Shown here: positions 6,425 to 8,644 of the stretch, piece by piece | Position numbering within the stretch: the first letter of the stretch is position 1 | Layout: the number at the start of each line of letters is the position of its first letter | Source: Thermoproteales archaeon | GTDB lineage: Archaea > Thermoproteota > Thermoprotei > Thermoproteales > Thermocladiaceae | Reading direction: 5' to 3' | NCBI GenBank assembly: GCA_027068725.1 | Contig: JAMOMD010000239.1 | Coordinates: 1-8,644 of the forward strand | DNA: 8,644 bases | Made by a program: the position numbers and the translations under genes | The notes under the pieces: model-generated | Seen by the model: the letters and a program-made list of their open reading frames with translations, nothing else | Databases searched by the model: none | Told to the model about the DNA's origin: nothing

Positions 6425-6640
6425 TACACGCGAAACATTTCAGGAAGAAGGATCAGTTCATGAACGGTTAATCACCGCTCATCAAGGCCAGAGCTCATCA
6501 TTCACTTTAACGTGAATAGTAGGGGGAGATATTAATCTTCACGTGAGAATGAGAACCTGTCCCTTCTGAAAATTTTGTATTGGAAGTTTGTACGAAAAAT
6601 AGTTGAGAACTATGCCAAGATCAGGATCGTGATGGTGATG
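6425..6640. other. 216-bp non-coding gap between convergent permease and rpl3
   Basis: No credible ORF is seen on either strand. The gap contains GTTCATGAAC (6456-6465, a perfect 10-bp palindrome), CGGT-TAATC-ACCG (6465-6477), TTCAC-TTTAAC-GTGAA (6501-6516) and TCACGTGA (6539-6546). On the minus strand a C-box-like ATGATGA (6495-6501), TTGATGA (6479-6485) and a CTGA (6453-6456) occur, but their spacing does not fit a standard C/D sRNA. It probably holds the 3' UTRs and terminators of both genes. A small RNA is possible but not shown. Confidence 0.5.
6595..6599 (-). terminator. Possible T-tract terminator after rpl3
   Basis: Five T on the minus strand about 41 nt downstream of the rpl3 stop. 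Archaeal RNA polymerase can terminate at such tracts without a hairpin, but five T is a minimal signal. Confidence 0.25.
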
Positions 6641-7681
6641 TTAGACTGCTGTTGGTAGTGGCTGTGTGCTTACCCACAGTATCTGTGGTGGTGTTGTTGG
6701 CCATGTTGGTGGTCTTGGTCTGACTGGGAATCTCATCATGACTAGCCTCTTCACTGGTCCTGGGACTGTTCCATCTAGTATTATGTAGGGTCCTGGTATG
6801 ATGCCGTAGTGCTTGAATCCTCCTGCTGGAGTTACCTCTTTTCCATCTTTTCCAATCTTCAGGATTCTCTTATTGAACTCGGTTCTCTTGTGGAATCCGC
6901 ACTGGCCAGCACGTGGAATCGTGAACATTGGGCCAGGTGCCTGTGGTCCTACTGATCCTCCTTTTCTACATCCCTTCCTGTGCTTGTGCCATCTTGGTCT
7001 AATGACTACGCCAAATCTCTTGACGACGCCCTGGAAGCCTTTGCCCTTTGTGACTGCTGTCACGTCGACGTACCATCCGTCCTGGAACACGTCCCACACG
7101 TTGATCTCCTTGCCAAGGATTGACCAAGCGTAGTCCAGTATCTGCTTGATGTCGTCTACACCGCCAATGGGTATCTCGAAGATCTCGGGAGTCTTCTTAC
7201 CTATTCCTGATAGCCATGGCTGTGTGCAGCATATTGCACGTACCTCTGTGATTATGTCTACCTTGTCCTTAATTCTCTCCCACATCTTCTGTGGATCAAT
7301 CTTGTCAGGTAGCGTTGGTACTCTTCTCCTAACCTTGTTTAGAACGTCCTCAGGAAGGTCAGCCCATACCTCGCCAACAGTGAGCTCAGCCACCTTCACT
7401 GGGTCAAATGTGTAGCATCTGAATCCTAGTATCCTGAGAGGTGGAGCATCGAGTATTGTGACTGGTCGAACGATCTCCTTTCCATAGAATGGGCTTGTCT
7501 GCCTGTCGTCAATCATCACGACGTGAGCCATGCCTGCCTTGTATGCTGCGAAGCCTAGGAGCATTGGCTTGCCGAGCTTGGGATCGACCCATGTCCTGAA
7601 CTTGGCAACAATCTCGCTAGCACGCTTCCTTGGGTAGAATGCCATTGAGCCTCTGCGTGGCCTGTTGATCTTAAGACCCAT
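6641..7681 (-). CDS. rpl3: Large-subunit ribosomal protein uL3 (L3P)
   Basis: A 346-residue archaeal/eukaryotic-type uL3, full length for the family. Diagnostic blocks are MGLKINRPRRGS at the N-terminus, LGFAAYKAGMAHV (42-54), TQPWLSGIGKKTPE (153-166), VTKGKGFQGVVKRFGV (210-225), the long basic finger PRWHKHRKGCRKGGSVGPQ (229-247) reaching toward the peptidyl transferase centre, and FNKRILKIG (269-277). It ends in the Pro-rich RFPVRPRPP tail. uL3 is an early-assembling 23S rRNA-binding protein needed for 50S formation. Its GC content is visibly higher than that of the permease genes, as expected for a highly expressed gene. The ATG start at 7679-7681 lies about 32 bp downstream of a strong TATA box. 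The uL4 gene, the usual next gene in archaeal ribosomal operons, is absent; a gap and a convergent permease follow instead. Confidence 0.98.
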   Translation of the reverse strand: MGLKINRPRRGSMAFYPRKRASEIVAKFRTWVDPKLGKPMLLGFAAYKAGMAHVVMIDDRQTSPFYGKEIVRPVTILDAPPLRILGFRCYTFDPVKVAELTVGEVWADLPEDVLNKVRRRVPTLPDKIDPQKMWERIKDKVDIITEVRAICCTQPWLSGIGKKTPEIFEIPIGGVDDIKQILDYAWSILGKEINVWDVFQDGWYVDVTAVTKGKGFQGVVKRFGVVIRPRWHKHRKGCRKGGSVGPQAPGPMFTIPRAGQCGFHKRTEFNKRILKIGKDGKEVTPAGGFKHYGIIPGPYIILDGTVPGPVKRLVMMRFPVRPRPPTWPTTPPQILWVSTQPLPTAV

Positions 7682-7707
7682 GGAAGCTCAGCCCTTGAGT
7701 ACAAGCT

Positions 7708-7717
7708 AATTTTTAAC
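7708..7717 (-). promoter_or_regulatory. TATA box of rpl3
   Basis: The minus strand reads GTTAAAAATT, centred about 32 bp upstream of the ATG, with purine-rich AGTAAGG directly before it as a candidate BRE. It predicts a leader of only a few bases. This is among the best core promoters in the window. Confidence 0.6.
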
Positions 7718-7777
7718 CCTTACTAACTGGCTAATAGACGAGCACTAGCTAAGTCTATCGACAGCTCGTGATCTAAC

Positions 7778-7790
7778 ATTTATAATAATT
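7778..7790 (+). promoter_or_regulatory. TATA box of the MFS-like permease gene
   Basis: ATTTATAATAATT is centred about 29 bp upstream of the ATG at 7813, predicting an almost leaderless mRNA. GGTGAG at 7802-7807 is Shine-Dalgarno-like with good spacing to the ATG, but at the predicted start site it would lie mostly outside the transcript. Which mode is used depends on the true transcription start. Confidence 0.6.
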
Positions 7791-7812
7791 GAGGAATGCT
7801 TGGTGAGACGCC

Positions 7813-8644
7813 ATGCATTTTCGGAACATCAGGAATGTGCCAGCGCTCTTCTTCGTATTCCCTAGCGTAGGCTATGCAGTATTCTTCATCGGTACATCAC
7901 TCAAGCTACACGAGCTCTCCTACAGTGGAATAACGATCGGAGTAACCTATGCAGCATTTCACCTATCATCAATGATCGGTAGCCTGATAATACCGAGATC
8001 GCTGTACAGGTACTACAACATCTTTCTCGCTCTCTCAGTAATAATTCTAGTACTTGCCGGAATCTCTGTTGCACTAACAACGTCTTGGCTAGTAATACTC
8101 GGTCTCTTCAGCATAATTGGCCTACTCTACTCTGCGCTTGGTCCAGCACTGACCTACGCAATGACAAGACAGGAAAATGACATGAGAAAGATGCTTGTTG
8201 CACTTACTGTCCCGCAGAACCTTGGATGGAGTGTAGGTTTTCTCGTTGGTGCACTAGCATGTTTCATATTTAGGAGCTTGAACATGGCCTTCATAGTTGC
8301 TTCACTGTCAGCGCTTCCAGCACTTGCTTTCCTGAAGCCTCTCCTAAACATGTTGAATAGAGCAAACCTGAGAGAAGGAAAGTCACGTATAGAGAAGAGA
8401 AGTAGCGCGAGAGGGCTAGTCAGGATGGTGTTGCTGTTCTACAGCTCAGTACTTTTAGGATTTTTTGCAAGTAGCATATTCTTCACGGCTCTACCTCCTC
8501 TACTGTCTAAGCTAGGTCTATCAAATTTCGAGATCTATACAGCACGCACAGTTGGTGCCTTCTTAGCAACACTTTCCTACGTGATAACAATAGACGCAAT
8601 GCTCAGACACGTCAGGAAGGTTCTTGTTCGTGTTGCACAGAGCA
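7813..8644 (+). CDS. MFS-like permease, N-terminal part (3' end outside window)
   Basis: The frame is open from ATG (7813-7815) to the right edge, giving 277 residues without a stop. Predicted membrane segments are near residues 10-30, 38-60, 68-88, 91-115, 134-152 and 157-174. A basic cytoplasmic loop (about 175-203: NRANLREGKSRIEKRSSAR) follows, then helices near 205-228 and 241-262. Six helices, a charged central loop and a second bundle is the major facilitator layout. GLLYSALGPALTYAMTRQEND (103-123) resembles the helix 4-5 region of MFS proteins. The short cytosolic N-terminus fits. The substrate cannot be inferred. It is divergent from rpl3 across 131 bp with its own promoter, so a functional link to the ribosome is not implied. 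An MFS-like fold is likely but rests on topology more than signature residues. Confidence 0.8.
   Translation, partial: MHFRNIRNVPALFFVFPSVGYAVFFIGTSLKLHELSYSGITIGVTYAAFHLSSMIGSLIIPRSLYRYYNIFLALSVIILVLAGISVALTTSWLVILGLFSIIGLLYSALGPALTYAMTRQENDMRKMLVALTVPQNLGWSVGFLVGALACFIFRSLNMAFIVASLSALPALAFLKPLLNMLNRANLREGKSRIEKRSSARGLVRMVLLFYSSVLLGFFASSIFFTALPPLLSKLGLSNFEIYTARTVGAFLATLSYVITIDAMLRHVRKVLVRVAQS

Noticed and set aside
6453..6501. C/D-box sRNA on the minus strand (ATGATGA, CTGG, TTGATGA, CTGA)
   Set aside because: The C to D' spacing is only 3 nt and C' to D is 22 nt, whereas archaeal guides need about 12 nt in each arm; D' is also non-canonical. Kept only as part of a low-interest gap observation.
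966..6912. CACGTG palindromes (966-971, 2774-2779, 6540-6545 in gaps; others in coding sequence) as a shared operator
   Set aside because: By eye about six copies occur where about two are expected, but half are in coding regions and flanks are not conserved; this is too weak to call a regulon.
6813..7415. Plus-strand ORFs (6813-7133, 7146-7415) opposite rpl3
   Set aside because: They are complementary shadows of uL3 with no recognisable domain or start signal.
1..8644. Mobile element, CRISPR array, tRNA or defence island
   Set aside because: No transposase or integrase, direct-repeat array, terminal repeats, cloverleaf or attachment-site duplication was found on either strand.

Overview
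This window reads as chromosomal DNA of a thermophilic archaeon, most likely of the Thermoproteota. The anchor is a full-length archaeal-type ribosomal protein uL3 (L3P). Its opening residues (MGLKINRPRRGSM) resemble, from memory, those of Thermoproteales L3 proteins, so that order is a plausible but unproven placement. Other support is the heavy use of ATA, AGA and AGG codons, an orphan AmrS-type radical SAM enzyme, and AT-rich TATA-like boxes about 25-32 bp upstream of most start codons with almost no leader. That last pattern is the leaderless transcription typical of Crenarchaeota-like lineages. Three of the nine genes with a visible start begin with GTG.

Layout, left to right. Positions 1-834 (minus) hold the N-terminal 278 residues of a secreted or surface protein that runs off the left edge. 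It has a signal peptide, a Ser/Thr/Gly linker and a tail-fibre-like GIGTxxPxxKLDVxGNI motif. Next, on the minus strand, are a COG2220-type metallo-beta-lactamase-fold hydrolase (981-1673) and a two-gene unit: a predicted nucleotidyltransferase (2033-2740) followed one base later by a small membrane protein (1711-2031). A 40-bp divergent promoter region separates these from an AmrS-like radical SAM enzyme (2781-3926, plus). The 3' end of amrS overlaps by 41 bp the 3' end of a convergent SLC13/ArsB-type permease (3886-5019, minus). Upstream of the permease is a small possible OB-fold protein (5060-5383, minus), then a divergent DMT/EamA-like 10-helix permease (5444-6424, plus). A 216-bp non-coding gap (6425-6640) follows, then rpl3 (6641-7681, minus). 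A second divergent promoter region leads to the N-terminal 277 residues of an MFS-like permease (7813-8644, plus) that runs off the right edge.

The genes do not form one obvious pathway. Most look like single-gene transcription units with their own near-leaderless promoters; the only convincing operon is nucleotidyltransferase plus small membrane protein. I see no CRISPR array, tRNA, rRNA, insertion sequence, integrase or recognisable defence cassette. The most unusual item is the secreted protein at the left edge, which combines a phage/bacterial tail-fibre motif with what looks like a degenerate beta-rich repeat. Secondary points of interest are uL3 without uL4 behind it and the two small uncharacterised proteins.
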